Source: Acinetobacter lwoffii (GTDB lineage: Bacteria > Pseudomonadota > Gammaproteobacteria > Pseudomonadales > Moraxellaceae). Taken from it: DNA of 44,306 nucleotides. The notes beneath the pieces are model-generated. The model saw only the letters and a list, made by a program, of their open reading frames with translations, had not been told where the DNA came from and did not search any database. A program made the translations under genes and the position numbers. Numbering within the stretch: position 1 is the first letter of the stretch; the number at the start of each line of letters is the position of its first letter. The stretch spans positions 1 to 44,306 of the forward strand of contig NZ_JALJVC010000028.1 in the NCBI RefSeq assembly GCF_022967985.1, given 5' to 3'. Positions 18,557 through 27,095 of the stretch are shown in pieces.

Positions 18557-18589
18557 TTAGGCCTAAATTTAGTTACCCAGGTTAACTAA
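18557..18589. promoter_or_regulatory. Two inverted repeats in front of the MarR gene, likely operators
   Basis: TTAGGCCTAA (18557-18566) is a perfect palindrome. TTAGTTA (18569-18575) and TAACTAA (18583-18589) form a second inverted repeat ending 4 nt before the MarR start codon. Binding there would block the marR-MFS transcript. Confidence 0.55.
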
Positions 18590-18593
18590 CCAT

Positions 18594-19037
18594 ATGTTTT
18601 CCGAATCTCCCCGACTTCGTACGATGTTATTACGCTGCGCACGACTGATGAGCGATGAGATCAATACGATCTTGTTGTCATCTCAATTAAATTATTCCTT
18701 ATGGCAGGTGTTATACGTCATCCAGTCAAAGCAGCAATGCACATTGGCAGATATTTCCAGTTATCTCAATGTATCCAAGCCCGGCATTACAAAGCGGATT
18801 CAGCAACTGGTTGAACTCGATCTGATTGCCCAACTCGAAACTGAAGACAAACGTCAAAAGCTGTTCAAGCTGAGTGAGCAAGGAATTGAGACCTTTGCCA
18901 TGTGTTCCACCCAGATCGATGCATTTGAAGATCAGTTGCTTGAGCACATTGAATCAGATGATCTTGAAGGCAGTAAAAATACCTTGATGCAACTCATTCA
19001 GCAGTTATATCCCTCATCTCAGGACAGACCTCAATGA
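18594..19037 (+). CDS. MarR-family transcriptional regulator
   Basis: This 147-residue protein has the MarR winged HTH: a DNA-binding region with TLADISSYLNVSKPGITKRIQQLVELDLI at residues 44-72, then the wing ETEDKRQKLFKLSEQG. The N- and C-terminal helices would make the dimer interface. It overlaps the MFS gene by 4 nt, so it is most likely the local repressor of that exporter and of itself, released by a small ligand. The two inverted repeats immediately upstream support autoregulation. The ligand is unknown. Confidence 0.9.
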   Translation: MFSESPRLRTMLLRCARLMSDEINTILLSSQLNYSLWQVLYVIQSKQQCTLADISSYLNVSKPGITKRIQQLVELDLIAQLETEDKRQKLFKLSEQGIETFAMCSTQIDAFEDQLLEHIESDDLEGSKNTLMQLIQQLYPSSQDRPQ

Positions 19038-20236
19038 GCCAAGAACAAGAAACGCCTTTATGGACGCCCAATTTTATCCTGATCAGTCTGGTGAATTTCC
19101 AGCTGGTTCTGGTGTTCTACTTACTGGTGATTGTGATTGTCGGCTACTCAGTGGCTGAGCTAGGGGCTTCGACTGCACAAGCCGGTCTGGTATCAGGTCT
19201 GTTTATTGTCGGCACCCTATTCGGACGCTTATTGCTCGGAAAATTACTGAATCGTCTGGGCCTAAAAAATACGCTTGTCATTGGCCTGACTGGTTTCCTA
19301 CTCTTTTCCGGACTGTATATGATTCCGGCCAAGCTGGAAGTTTTACTAGGCATCCGTCTGATACACGGCTTTATGATGGGTATGGCTTCTACTGTACTGG
19401 GTACAGTGATTGCACAGACCATTCCTGCCACACGGCGTGGTGAAGGAATTGGCTATTTCAGCATGAGCAGCACCCTAGGCACAGCGATTGGTCCCTTTGT
19501 CGGAATCTGGCTGATGACAAATTTCAATTATCAGGTAATTTTCATCTTTACCAGTATCGTTGCGCTCAGCTGCCTGATCTGTGGACTGTTTATCCAGCCA
19601 CCACGCCTTAAGGCAAGTCATTCGTCAGCAGCCTCTACTTCGCAAAGCACCAGCAAACTGGCTCAGTATATTGAACCGAATGCGCTACCGATTGCACTGA
19701 TTGTACTGCTGGTGGCTACTTCTTATTCAGGCATATTGTCGTTTATTCACTTTTATGCCAAAGAAATTAATCTGGTCGAAGCAGCATCTTTTTTCTTCCT
19801 GATGTATGCTTTTGCCATTTTGCTTTCGCGTCCTTTTACCGGCCCGCTCATGGACCGTAAAGGCGAAAATATCATTATCTATCCTGCCATTGTGATTATG
19901 GCACTGGGGATATTGCTCCTCAGTCAGGCGCAAAACTCTGTGATGTTACTTGCCAGTGCTGCCTTGCTTGGTTTTGGTTTTGGTAATATCCAGTCAGTGT
20001 GTCAAACCATTGCGGTGAAAAGTACGACATTGCAGCGTATGGGGCTTGCTACCTCAACCTTCTTTATTGCCCTGGATGCCGGTCTTGGTTTTGGCCCTTA
20101 TTTCCTGGGTATGCTGCTGGATCAGATTGGTTATCGTCAGCTTTATCTGTTCTCGGCGCTGCTCACCCTAAGCTGTCTGGCCTGGTATTACCTTCTGCAT
20201 GGCCGTAAAGCAGGAAAAGTACAGCCTTCTCATTAA
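19034..20236 (+). CDS. Major facilitator superfamily transporter
   Basis: This 400-residue membrane protein has about 12 hydrophobic helices in two halves. The loop between helices 2 and 3, GRLLLGKLLNRLGLKN, fits the MFS motif A, and a related RPFTGPLMDRKGEN occurs in the second half. A polar loop around residues 194-215 divides the halves. It is coupled to the MarR gene by an ATGA overlap, so an efflux role under MarR control is likely; the substrate is not known. It ends 6 nt from the convergent GlxA-type gene. Confidence 0.9.
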   Translation: MSQEQETPLWTPNFILISLVNFQLVLVFYLLVIVIVGYSVAELGASTAQAGLVSGLFIVGTLFGRLLLGKLLNRLGLKNTLVIGLTGFLLFSGLYMIPAKLEVLLGIRLIHGFMMGMASTVLGTVIAQTIPATRRGEGIGYFSMSSTLGTAIGPFVGIWLMTNFNYQVIFIFTSIVALSCLICGLFIQPPRLKASHSSAASTSQSTSKLAQYIEPNALPIALIVLLVATSYSGILSFIHFYAKEINLVEAASFFFLMYAFAILLSRPFTGPLMDRKGENIIIYPAIVIMALGILLLSQAQNSVMLLASAALLGFGFGNIQSVCQTIAVKSTTLQRMGLATSTFFIALDAGLGFGPYFLGMLLDQIGYRQLYLFSALLTLSCLAWYYLLHGRKAGKVQPSH

Positions 20237-20240
20237 AAGC

Positions 20241-20267
20241 TTTTAAAAGCGCCGACTAAACCGGCGC
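20241..20267 (-). terminator. Hairpin overlapping the end of the GlxA-type gene
   Basis: GCGCCG (20249-20254) pairs with CGGCGC (20262-20267), followed on the minus strand by TTTTAA. The hairpin lies within the last codons and the stop. Confidence 0.5.
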
Positions 20268-21223
20268 CGATATTCCAACGGCGTCAGACCGGTTTTTTTA
20301 TGAAATAAACGGCGGAATGAACTTGGATCCTGATAGCCGACATTTTGCATAATCACATCCACAGCTTGATCGGTTTCTTCCAGTCGTTTACGTGCGGCTT
20401 CAATCCGGATCGCTTGTAGATATTGATTGGGCGGTATGTCTAAGGCTTGTTTAAAGCGTCGAATCAGGGTTCGGCCAGTCACATTAAACTGCTCTGCCAG
20501 CTGGTTCAAACTAAAATCTTCATGAAAATGCTGCTCTAGCCAGTTCTGGATTTTTTGTACCAGTTCATCATGGTGCGGCTGGCCAATATTCAGCAATGAA
20601 TAAGACAACTGGCTATCACGGCGGTAATCAATTACGAAAGATTTAGCCGATTGCATGGCCACCTCAAAGCCATACAAGCGCTCAATCAGATGCAAACCTA
20701 GGTCAAACCAGGCCAGGCCTCCACCTGCACAATAGATATTCTGATCCCGGCTAATCATCAGATCGGCATTCAGTTTCACCTTAGGATAGCGTGAACGAAA
20801 CACTTCCTGAAAACCCCAATGTGTTGTTGCAATCCGGTCATCTAAAATGCCTGCTTCTGCCAGAAAAAAATTCCCCGTACAGTTTCCTGCAATTAAAGTC
20901 GCCTCTGCATGTGCAGATTTTAAAAAATGAATCAGTTCTGGATTCTGTTGCAATACATCCTGAATCGGTGCAGCGATGGTCGGTACCACCAGAATATCTG
21001 CAGTTTGAATCTCTTGATAAGAAAAATGTGCCTGCAACTGCAGCCCATTGATACACCGAATCGGATGTCCCTCCGGACTGGCGATACTCACCTTAAACAG
21101 GCGCTGTACGTCCTGCTGCTGGATCCGGTTCCAGCTTACGCCAGCCATGGTAAATAAATCGACCACACCCGTAATGGCCGAAGCCAGAGCCCCATGAAAG
21201 CCTAAAATCACCACCTGTTGCAT
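20243..21223 (-). CDS. GlxA-type transcriptional regulator (DJ-1/PfpI domain plus AraC HTH)
   Basis: This 326-residue protein has an N-terminal DJ-1/PfpI-like domain (about residues 1-190) with the elbow GNCTGNFFLAEAGILDD holding the conserved Cys. Its C-terminal AraC HTH covers about residues 225-320 (NQLAEQFNVTGRTLIRRFKQ and VDVIMQNVGYQDPSSFRRLF). It is divergent from the ACAD at 21338 and the space between them carries repeated TGTCA half-sites, so it probably controls that gene and itself. The effector is unknown. Confidence 0.92.
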   Translation of the reverse strand: MQQVVILGFHGALASAITGVVDLFTMAGVSWNRIQQQDVQRLFKVSIASPEGHPIRCINGLQLQAHFSYQEIQTADILVVPTIAAPIQDVLQQNPELIHFLKSAHAEATLIAGNCTGNFFLAEAGILDDRIATTHWGFQEVFRSRYPKVKLNADLMISRDQNIYCAGGGLAWFDLGLHLIERLYGFEVAMQSAKSFVIDYRRDSQLSYSLLNIGQPHHDELVQKIQNWLEQHFHEDFSLNQLAEQFNVTGRTLIRRFKQALDIPPNQYLQAIRIEAARKRLEETDQAVDVIMQNVGYQDPSSFRRLFHKKTGLTPLEYRRRFSRRF

Positions 21224-21232
21224 ACTTTACTA

Positions 21233-21271
21233 ATTGTCACTTTTCACCCGATTCATGTCATTATTGACAAT
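21233..21271. promoter_or_regulatory. TGTCA half-sites between GlxA-type regulator and ACAD
   Basis: TGTCA occurs at 21235-21239 and 21256-21260 (21 bp apart, two helical turns), and its inverse TGACA at 21265-21269. ATTGTCA (21233) and TGACAAT (21265) also form an inverted repeat. The arrangement fits an AraC-family operator. TTGACA at 21264-21269 could serve as a -35 box for the ACAD gene. Confidence 0.5.
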
Positions 21272-21337
21272 CCTCCTCAATAAAAGCAACTGCTAGTCTT
21301 GATGCTATCTCAAGGATTGCACATTCAGGATAGTACC

Positions 21338-23125
21338 GTGACCCAACTGATTAATGATAAAGATCTGCATTTCCAGCTTTATGACGTATTCAAACTTGAA
21401 GCGCTGACTAAACTGCAACGCTATCAGGATCATGACAAAAATACTTTCGACAGTATTCTGGAAACGGCAAAAGGTATCGCGACTGATTATTTTGCGCCGC
21501 ATAATGCCAAAGCTGATCAACAAGAACCGAACTTTGATGGCAAACAGGTCAAAACCATTGATGAAGTGAAGACAGCCTGGCAACAGTTTGCCGATGCCGG
21601 CCTGCTTTGCGCCCAGCATGATTATGCAGATGGTGGCATGCAACTGCCCACTTTAGTGAATATGGCCTGCAATGCTTATTTTATGTCGGCCAATCCGTCC
21701 ACCGTGGCTTATTCTTTTCTAACGGCCGCTGCGGCGAACCTGATACAGGCTTTTGCCTCCCCAAAACAAAAGCAAATATTCCTACCGCATATGTTGAGTG
21801 GCCGCTTTGCTGGCACCATGGCCATGACAGAGCCGAATGTAGGTTCCTCTTTGGGCGATCTGACCACTAAAGCCATTCCTCAGGCAGATGGAATTTATAA
21901 AATTAAAGGCCAGAAAATGTTTATTTCGGGTGGCGATCAGGACATTACCGAAAATATTGTGCATCTGGTCTTGGCGCGGATTCAGGATGCGCCGCAAGGC
22001 GTGAAAGGAATTTCCCTGTTTATCGTACCAAAATTCAAAACCAACGAGGATGGTTCACTCGGTGAAGCTAATGATGTACAGCTGGCTGGCTTACTGCACA
22101 AAATGGGCTATCGAGGTACTACATCTACAGTTTTAAGCTTTGGAGAAAATGATAATTGCTTAGGCTATTTAATTGGTGAACCCGGTCATGGCTTAAAATA
22201 TATGTTCAAGATGATGAATGAAGCACGTGTGGGTGTCGGTCTGGGCGCAGCCATGATTGGTTATCGTGGCTATCTGGAATCTCTGGATTATGCTAAAAAC
22301 CGTCCGCAAGGCCGGCCAGTTCATGAAAAAACACCTGACTCGAAACCAGTAAATATCATTGAACATACCGATGTCAAACGCATGCTACTGGCGCAAAAGT
22401 CATATGTAGAAGGTTCGCTGGCACTTTGCTTATTTGCAGCCCGATTAATTGATGAACTTCAGGCAGCTCAAGATGAAGATAGTGCAATTCTGCTTGATCT
22501 CATCACCCCGGTGGTCAAATCTTTCCCTTCTGCCTATGGTCCGAAAGCCAATGATCTGGCTATTCAGGTCCTGGGCGGCGCGGGTTATACTCGTGAATAT
22601 CCGGTGGAGCAATGTTACCGTGATAACCGGCTCAATCCGATTCATGAAGGAACTTACGGCATTCAATCTCTGGATCTGCTGGGACGTAAACTCTGGCAGC
22701 ATAATGGCAAAGGGCTCAATCTGCTCATGCAGCGCATCCAGAAGACCTTGTCAGAGATTCATGAACCTAAGATAGTGGAACTCGCAAAGATCTATAAACA
22801 GCATCTTGCCACTGTGCAAAAGACTACACAGATTTTAGGCCAGGCCTTGCATCAAGGCAAAGTCAGCGAAGCTTTGGCCAATTCAGGCCTGTATCTGGAT
22901 ATGATGGGTAAGACCATCCTAGCCTGGCTATGGCTGGAAATGGCGAATCAGGCTCAACTCAAGTTTGGCACATCTTCGCAGGCAGAAGATCAGACTTTTC
23001 TGGCAGGGAAAATTCAGGCAGCTCAATATTTTATTCGCTGGGAACTCCCTGAAATTGAACATCAGGCCAAATTACTGATGCATCTGGATGATACTTGCCT
23101 GAATATGCAAGCCGACTGGTTCTAG
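21338..23125 (+). CDS. Acyl-CoA dehydrogenase, long form
   Basis: I choose the GTG at 21338 (595 residues, MTQLINDKDLHFQLYDVF) because an AGGA lies 8 nt upstream and the N-terminus matches long ACADs, whose first helix region reads like LRFVLNEV. ATG (21302) and TTG (21299) further up lack a Shine-Dalgarno. Motifs are AMTEPNVGSSLGDL, KMFISGGDQDIT, LNEARVGVGLGAAMIGYRGY, AIQVLGGAGYTREYPVEQCYRDNRLNPIHEGTYGIQ with the catalytic Glu, and a C-terminal extension of about 140 residues. It feeds electrons to ETF in beta-oxidation. It faces the GlxA-type regulator and is followed by a strong terminator. Confidence 0.92.
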   Translation: MTQLINDKDLHFQLYDVFKLEALTKLQRYQDHDKNTFDSILETAKGIATDYFAPHNAKADQQEPNFDGKQVKTIDEVKTAWQQFADAGLLCAQHDYADGGMQLPTLVNMACNAYFMSANPSTVAYSFLTAAAANLIQAFASPKQKQIFLPHMLSGRFAGTMAMTEPNVGSSLGDLTTKAIPQADGIYKIKGQKMFISGGDQDITENIVHLVLARIQDAPQGVKGISLFIVPKFKTNEDGSLGEANDVQLAGLLHKMGYRGTTSTVLSFGENDNCLGYLIGEPGHGLKYMFKMMNEARVGVGLGAAMIGYRGYLESLDYAKNRPQGRPVHEKTPDSKPVNIIEHTDVKRMLLAQKSYVEGSLALCLFAARLIDELQAAQDEDSAILLDLITPVVKSFPSAYGPKANDLAIQVLGGAGYTREYPVEQCYRDNRLNPIHEGTYGIQSLDLLGRKLWQHNGKGLNLLMQRIQKTLSEIHEPKIVELAKIYKQHLATVQKTTQILGQALHQGKVSEALANSGLYLDMMGKTILAWLWLEMANQAQLKFGTSSQAEDQTFLAGKIQAAQYFIRWELPEIEHQAKLLMHLDDTCLNMQADWF

Positions 23126-23140
23126 GCAGAATTAATCAAA

Positions 23141-23169
23141 AAATGCGCCTTTATCGGCGCATTTTTATT
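23141..23169. terminator. Bidirectional terminator between ACAD and alkB
   Basis: AAATGCGCC (23141-23149) pairs with GGCGCATTT (23156-23164), with A and T runs on each side. It serves both convergent genes. Confidence 0.9.
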
Positions 23170-23179
23170 TTGTAATTCA

Positions 23180-24394
23180 TTAAGCTGTAGAGTTATTTAC
23201 ACCAAATTTTTTAAATAGCTTGGCACGCTTGGAAGGCAAGATATTAGCCTTACTTAAATCGCCCTGATAGTGCTGATATACCCGCTGATCCATGATTTTG
23301 TACCATAAAGGTGGAATCAAGGCTGGAATCAGCATGGTTGCATAACCGCTGGGTAATTCTGGCGCTTCATCAAAATGCCGCAACGCCTGAAATGGACGGC
23401 TTGGAAAAGCATGATGATCAGAATGGCGTTGTAACTGATACAAAAACAGATTAGTTACGATATTGTTGTTATTCCAGCTATGTTCCGGCAAGGTTCGCTC
23501 ATAACTGCCATCCGCTTTCTGTCCACGTTTCAGTCCGTAGTGCTCGATATAATTCACAATCTCAAACAGGCTAACGCCATAAAATGCCTGTGTCAGTGTA
23601 TAAGGAATAATTTTCTTGCCATACGCCTTTAGCATCAAGGCATGATAGCCGGCACTCATGGCCCAACCATGAAACAGCTCATTTTCCTGATTAAAGAATT
23701 TCAGTCCCTTACGCTCGAGCCGTCTTTTTTCAATCTGGATTGCAGATTTTAATCCGCCTATTACGGTACGTGGCCAGAAACGGTAAAAAGATTCACCCAT
23801 TTTTGAAGATGCCGGATCTTCTGGTGTCGCCACCCGTTTATGGTGTCCATAAGGATGTTCGATCCGGAAATGGTTATAGCCCAAAGGCATCAGGCTGGCA
23901 TGAGACCAGTAATGGTCTTTTTTCTGGGGACGATGGCTGAGTTCATGTGCGGTATTCACCCCCACACCATTAATCGCACCCATAGAAACTCCAAGCAGTA
24001 CCTGATCCAGCAAAGACACATTTGGCCGGCTTACGACATAACCGGCAAAGGCATTGGCTGCCATTTGCAAGGGAATAAATGCTTTTACAATGCGGTCATA
24101 ATAAGGATCGTTAACCAGTGCCTTGATCTGCTCATCATTTGGGTTATTGGCATCATCGCCAATCAGGGCATCCAGAGTCGGAATGATTACGTGCAGTAAT
24201 AATAGTCCGCCCATGGCAAAGACTTTTTTAGTCGCTTTGGGACCAAAATGATAACCGGCCAGAATTCCCATTCCGATCACAGGCAGACCTGGGCTGAGCA
24301 ACCAGCCAAAACGTTTTTTATCCAGCTTGACACCTTTTAGTGCCGACGCTTCCTGCGTAAACTGCGCTTTCTGGATTTGTGCAGGGGCATTCAT
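23180..24394 (-). CDS. alkB: Alkane 1-monooxygenase
   Basis: This 404-residue integral membrane diiron enzyme hydroxylates the terminal carbon of n-alkanes using O2 with rubredoxin and rubredoxin reductase as electron donors; neither partner gene is in this window. The histidine boxes are NTAHELSHR near residue 148, HPYGHHKRVATPEDPAS near residue 174 and LQRHSDHHAFPSRPFQALRH near residue 321, with NYIEHYGL near residue 288, the full AlkB/AlkM set. Hydrophobic helices lie around residues 30-140 and 240-280. The ATG has a strong GGAAGG ribosome binding site. It is divergent from an AraC regulator, as alkM is from alkR in Acinetobacter baylyi. Confidence 0.95.
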   Translation of the reverse strand: MNAPAQIQKAQFTQEASALKGVKLDKKRFGWLLSPGLPVIGMGILAGYHFGPKATKKVFAMGGLLLLHVIIPTLDALIGDDANNPNDEQIKALVNDPYYDRIVKAFIPLQMAANAFAGYVVSRPNVSLLDQVLLGVSMGAINGVGVNTAHELSHRPQKKDHYWSHASLMPLGYNHFRIEHPYGHHKRVATPEDPASSKMGESFYRFWPRTVIGGLKSAIQIEKRRLERKGLKFFNQENELFHGWAMSAGYHALMLKAYGKKIIPYTLTQAFYGVSLFEIVNYIEHYGLKRGQKADGSYERTLPEHSWNNNNIVTNLFLYQLQRHSDHHAFPSRPFQALRHFDEAPELPSGYATMLIPALIPPLWYKIMDQRVYQHYQGDLSKANILPSKRAKLFKKFGVNNSTA

Positions 24395-24489
24395 TGCGAC
24401 CTTCCTTTTTTATGTTACTCTGCACTTATAGTTGATTATTTCAGCAGTAGCGAACAGTATTCAACGTCCAGAAAAGCTATGTCAGCGTC

Positions 24490-24508
24490 TTTGGCACATG
24501 CTGCCAAA
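24490..24508. promoter_or_regulatory. Inverted repeat between alkB and its AraC-type neighbour
   Basis: TTTGGCA (24490-24496) and TGCCAAA (24502-24508) form a 7+5+7 inverted repeat about midway in the 188-bp divergent region. It is a plausible operator for alkane-responsive control. Confidence 0.5.
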
Positions 24509-24582
24509 TTCTGGCCTAAAATCACAAAGTTAAAAAATTTATAGTCAATTAAATGAAATAAAACAGAAGAATAGAGTTAGGC

Positions 24583-25533
24583 ATGGATGCTTTAAGTAAA
24601 ATTTTTGATGATATTCATCTGGAAAAATCGGAATATCTTTATCTGAATGTATTTCATCCGGGCGGCTTTGACTATCAACATGAACCCTTTATGCTGGCCT
24701 ATATCCTGTTACAAGGACAGGCGCAATTAAAGTTCATGAATGGTGATCGACTGGAGCTGCAACAAGGTGATCTGGTGCTATTACCCGCAGGTTCCTCCCA
24801 TCATGTTTCCTGCCCAGACAATGCCGATTTTTCTGAGCACCATGCGATTAATCCTTATTTTCAGAGCAATGCACAGCAATGTGTTGATCTCAATCGGGAA
24901 AATTCGGCGGAGCATAGTTTCATACTGGCTATTCGTTCTAGCTTGGATATCCAGATGGCCAAACCTCTTTTGAGTGCATTACCTAAATACCTGCATATTC
25001 AACATATTCTGGGTGATACGGCGCCAGAATGGTTACAGGTTGGCTTGCAGTTTCTGGCACTGGAAACCCAGCAGCTTCGTCCCGGACGTGACAAGATTCT
25101 GGATCATCTGGTCAGTATTTTACTGATTGAATGCGTACGTGATTATATTTTAAACCTGGAAAATGCCTCGAGCTGGCTAAATGCGCTCTCGCATCCGGAA
25201 CTATCCAATGCACTGGCAGCGATTCATGGCAAACCTGAACAATTCTGGACTGTAGAAAGTCTGGCCGAACAATGTCATATGTCACGTTCCAAATTCGCCC
25301 AGTTATTTACCCAGATTGTCGGTGAACCGCCCCTTGCCTATCTGCAACAGCACCGCCTGCGTCTGGCAGCGCAATATTTGAGAAATAGTGGATTTGGTAT
25401 CCAGCAGATCGCTTATCTGGTTGGTTATTCATCCGAGACGGCGTTTAGTCAAAGTTTTAAAAAACAGTTTGAACAGACGCCGACCCAATACCGGCTGAAT
25501 TGTCAGAAGAACCAGTCTTTATTACCAGACTAA
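24583..25533 (+). CDS. AraC-family transcriptional regulator, cupin type
   Basis: This 316-residue protein has an N-terminal cupin-like sensor (about residues 25-85: AYILLQGQAQLKF, LELQQGDLVLLPAGSSHHVS). Its C-terminal double HTH lies at about residues 215-310 (VESLAEQCHMSRSKFAQLF and IQQIAYLVGYSSETAFSQSFKK). It is divergent from alkB, so it is the likely activator of alkane hydroxylase, in the role AlkR plays in Acinetobacter. The sensor domain may not be the same type as AlkR, so I give no symbol. It ends 2 nt from the convergent lpxB stop. Confidence 0.88.
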   Translation: MDALSKIFDDIHLEKSEYLYLNVFHPGGFDYQHEPFMLAYILLQGQAQLKFMNGDRLELQQGDLVLLPAGSSHHVSCPDNADFSEHHAINPYFQSNAQQCVDLNRENSAEHSFILAIRSSLDIQMAKPLLSALPKYLHIQHILGDTAPEWLQVGLQFLALETQQLRPGRDKILDHLVSILLIECVRDYILNLENASSWLNALSHPELSNALAAIHGKPEQFWTVESLAEQCHMSRSKFAQLFTQIVGEPPLAYLQQHRLRLAAQYLRNSGFGIQQIAYLVGYSSETAFSQSFKKQFEQTPTQYRLNCQKNQSLLPD

Positions 25534-25535
25534 AA

Positions 25536-26708
25536 TTACTGGACTAATGCCAATACTGCTGTGACCGGATCTTCGCTATTGCCAGAAAGTAGCTGCTTGT
25601 GCATGGTGATATGCTGCATAACCTGAATCTGCGCTGCTTCAATATCCATCAGTTTTTCAATTTCAGCTGCCAGATTTTCAGGTGTAGCAGCGGATTGGAT
25701 GAGTTCTTGAATCACTTTTTTGCCAGCAATTATATTTGGTAATGAAAAATATGGGATTTTTACCAGTAATTTGGCAATTCGATAGGTCAGCCAGTGCAAT
25801 TTATAAAAAGTCACCATCGGACGGTGCAGCAACATCGCTTCAAGCGTTGCAGTTCCAGACGCCAGTGCAATAATATTGGATGCATTCATGACCTGACGGC
25901 CAATTTTGGATTCAGCGCTGGTATTTTCCATCAAGCGAATTTGGGTTTTTAAGCTCTCAGGATAAGTGGCCAGTAAACTTTCGATTTGCTGCTTGCGTGC
26001 ATCATTAATCGCAGGAATCAGAAAGGTATAATCCGGATATTTGTGATGCAGAATATTAGCTGCATCCAGAACCAAAGGTCCCAAACGCTCAATCTCGCCA
26101 CGGCGGCTTCCCGGTAATAATGCAATATATTTCTGATCTGGGTCTAGGCCTAATTCTGTCTGAGCCTCCAGAATTGGATTTTCAAGCGGCAACTGACTGG
26201 CGAGCGGATGTCCGACAAAAGCTGCAGGAACATCCCATTTTTTAAAGAACGCTTTTTCAAATGGAAACAGGCACAGCACCAAATCAATACTGGCTTTAAT
26301 GCCATGTATACGGCCTTGACGCCATGCCCAGACCGAAGGACTGACGTATTGCACGGTTTTAATCGGTAACTGTTTTTGTTTAATGGTTTTTGACAAACGC
26401 AGGTTAAAATCAGGCGCATCAATCCCGATAAAAATATCGACCGGATCTTTAGTCCAGGTTTCCACCAGACCATCCCGCACAGCAAACAGTTTTTTAATAT
26501 CTTTTAAAACTTCGACAATGCCCATCACCGATAAAATATCCATCGGATAATAGCTTTTAAAGCCTTCAGCGATCATTTGTGGCCCACCGATACCTTCAAA
26601 TTCAGCATCAATGCCTTGCTCACTAAAACGGCGAATCAATTTTGCGCCAAGCGTATCTCCAGAAACTTCACCGACCACGATTCCAATTTTAAGTTTTCGA
26701 TTTAGCAA
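25536..26708 (-). CDS. lpxB: Lipid-A-disaccharide synthase
   Basis: This 390-residue glycosyltransferase (GT19) joins UDP-2,3-diacylglucosamine to lipid X to make the lipid A disaccharide at the inner membrane. Motifs are GEVSGDTLGAKLI at the N-terminus, GIGGPQMIAEGF, SPSVWAWRQGRI, FVGHPLA near residue 165, LLPGSRRGEIERLGP near residue 195 and LASGTATLEAMLLHRPMV near residue 280. The start is TTG at 26708, supported by a GAGGA ribosome binding site 8 nt upstream and by the conserved N-terminus. It is not next to lpxA or other lipid A genes here. Confidence 0.96.
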   Translation of the reverse strand: MLNRKLKIGIVVGEVSGDTLGAKLIRRFSEQGIDAEFEGIGGPQMIAEGFKSYYPMDILSVMGIVEVLKDIKKLFAVRDGLVETWTKDPVDIFIGIDAPDFNLRLSKTIKQKQLPIKTVQYVSPSVWAWRQGRIHGIKASIDLVLCLFPFEKAFFKKWDVPAAFVGHPLASQLPLENPILEAQTELGLDPDQKYIALLPGSRRGEIERLGPLVLDAANILHHKYPDYTFLIPAINDARKQQIESLLATYPESLKTQIRLMENTSAESKIGRQVMNASNIIALASGTATLEAMLLHRPMVTFYKLHWLTYRIAKLLVKIPYFSLPNIIAGKKVIQELIQSAATPENLAAEIEKLMDIEAAQIQVMQHITMHKQLLSGNSEDPVTAVLALVQ

Positions 26709-27095
26709 GTGGGTTTCCTCTCAGATCCGCATGGAAATTTATTGAATCGGGATTCTAACATAATCCTATGGCTATTCCGGAAGAAGCTTAAGTATCTTCT
26801 AATTTTAAGAAACCCACCGTTTAGAATAACTTAGTCAATAAGGGAGCTTGCATAAAAAGAATTAAATCGACATTTACAGGTACATTCAATTAGACAGAAA
26901 TGGGGCAAATCGGACAGTTAAAATCAATCATTATATTCGCACTTTATACATAACCCAGTGAATAAACATGAAAGATCACCTAATATTCTTCACCTAGCTT
27001 TATCTTTTTTATGCATAAGTAAATCAATAATCAAGACAACGACTTATATCCAAAAGTCATAAGATATGCTCGTTTTTTGATTTTGGCATATATGC
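26709..27095. other. Intergenic region between lpxB and TauE/SafE gene
   Basis: These 387 bp hold both divergent promoters, but no box is convincing. There is no ORF with a ribosome binding site and no strong hairpin. I see nothing else. Confidence 0.4.

Noticed and set aside
22159..22170. Copy of CTTAGGCTATTT inside the long ACAD gene
   Set aside because: It encodes in-frame residues of the protein (CLGYL) and is probably a coincidence, so it is not counted with the intergenic copies.
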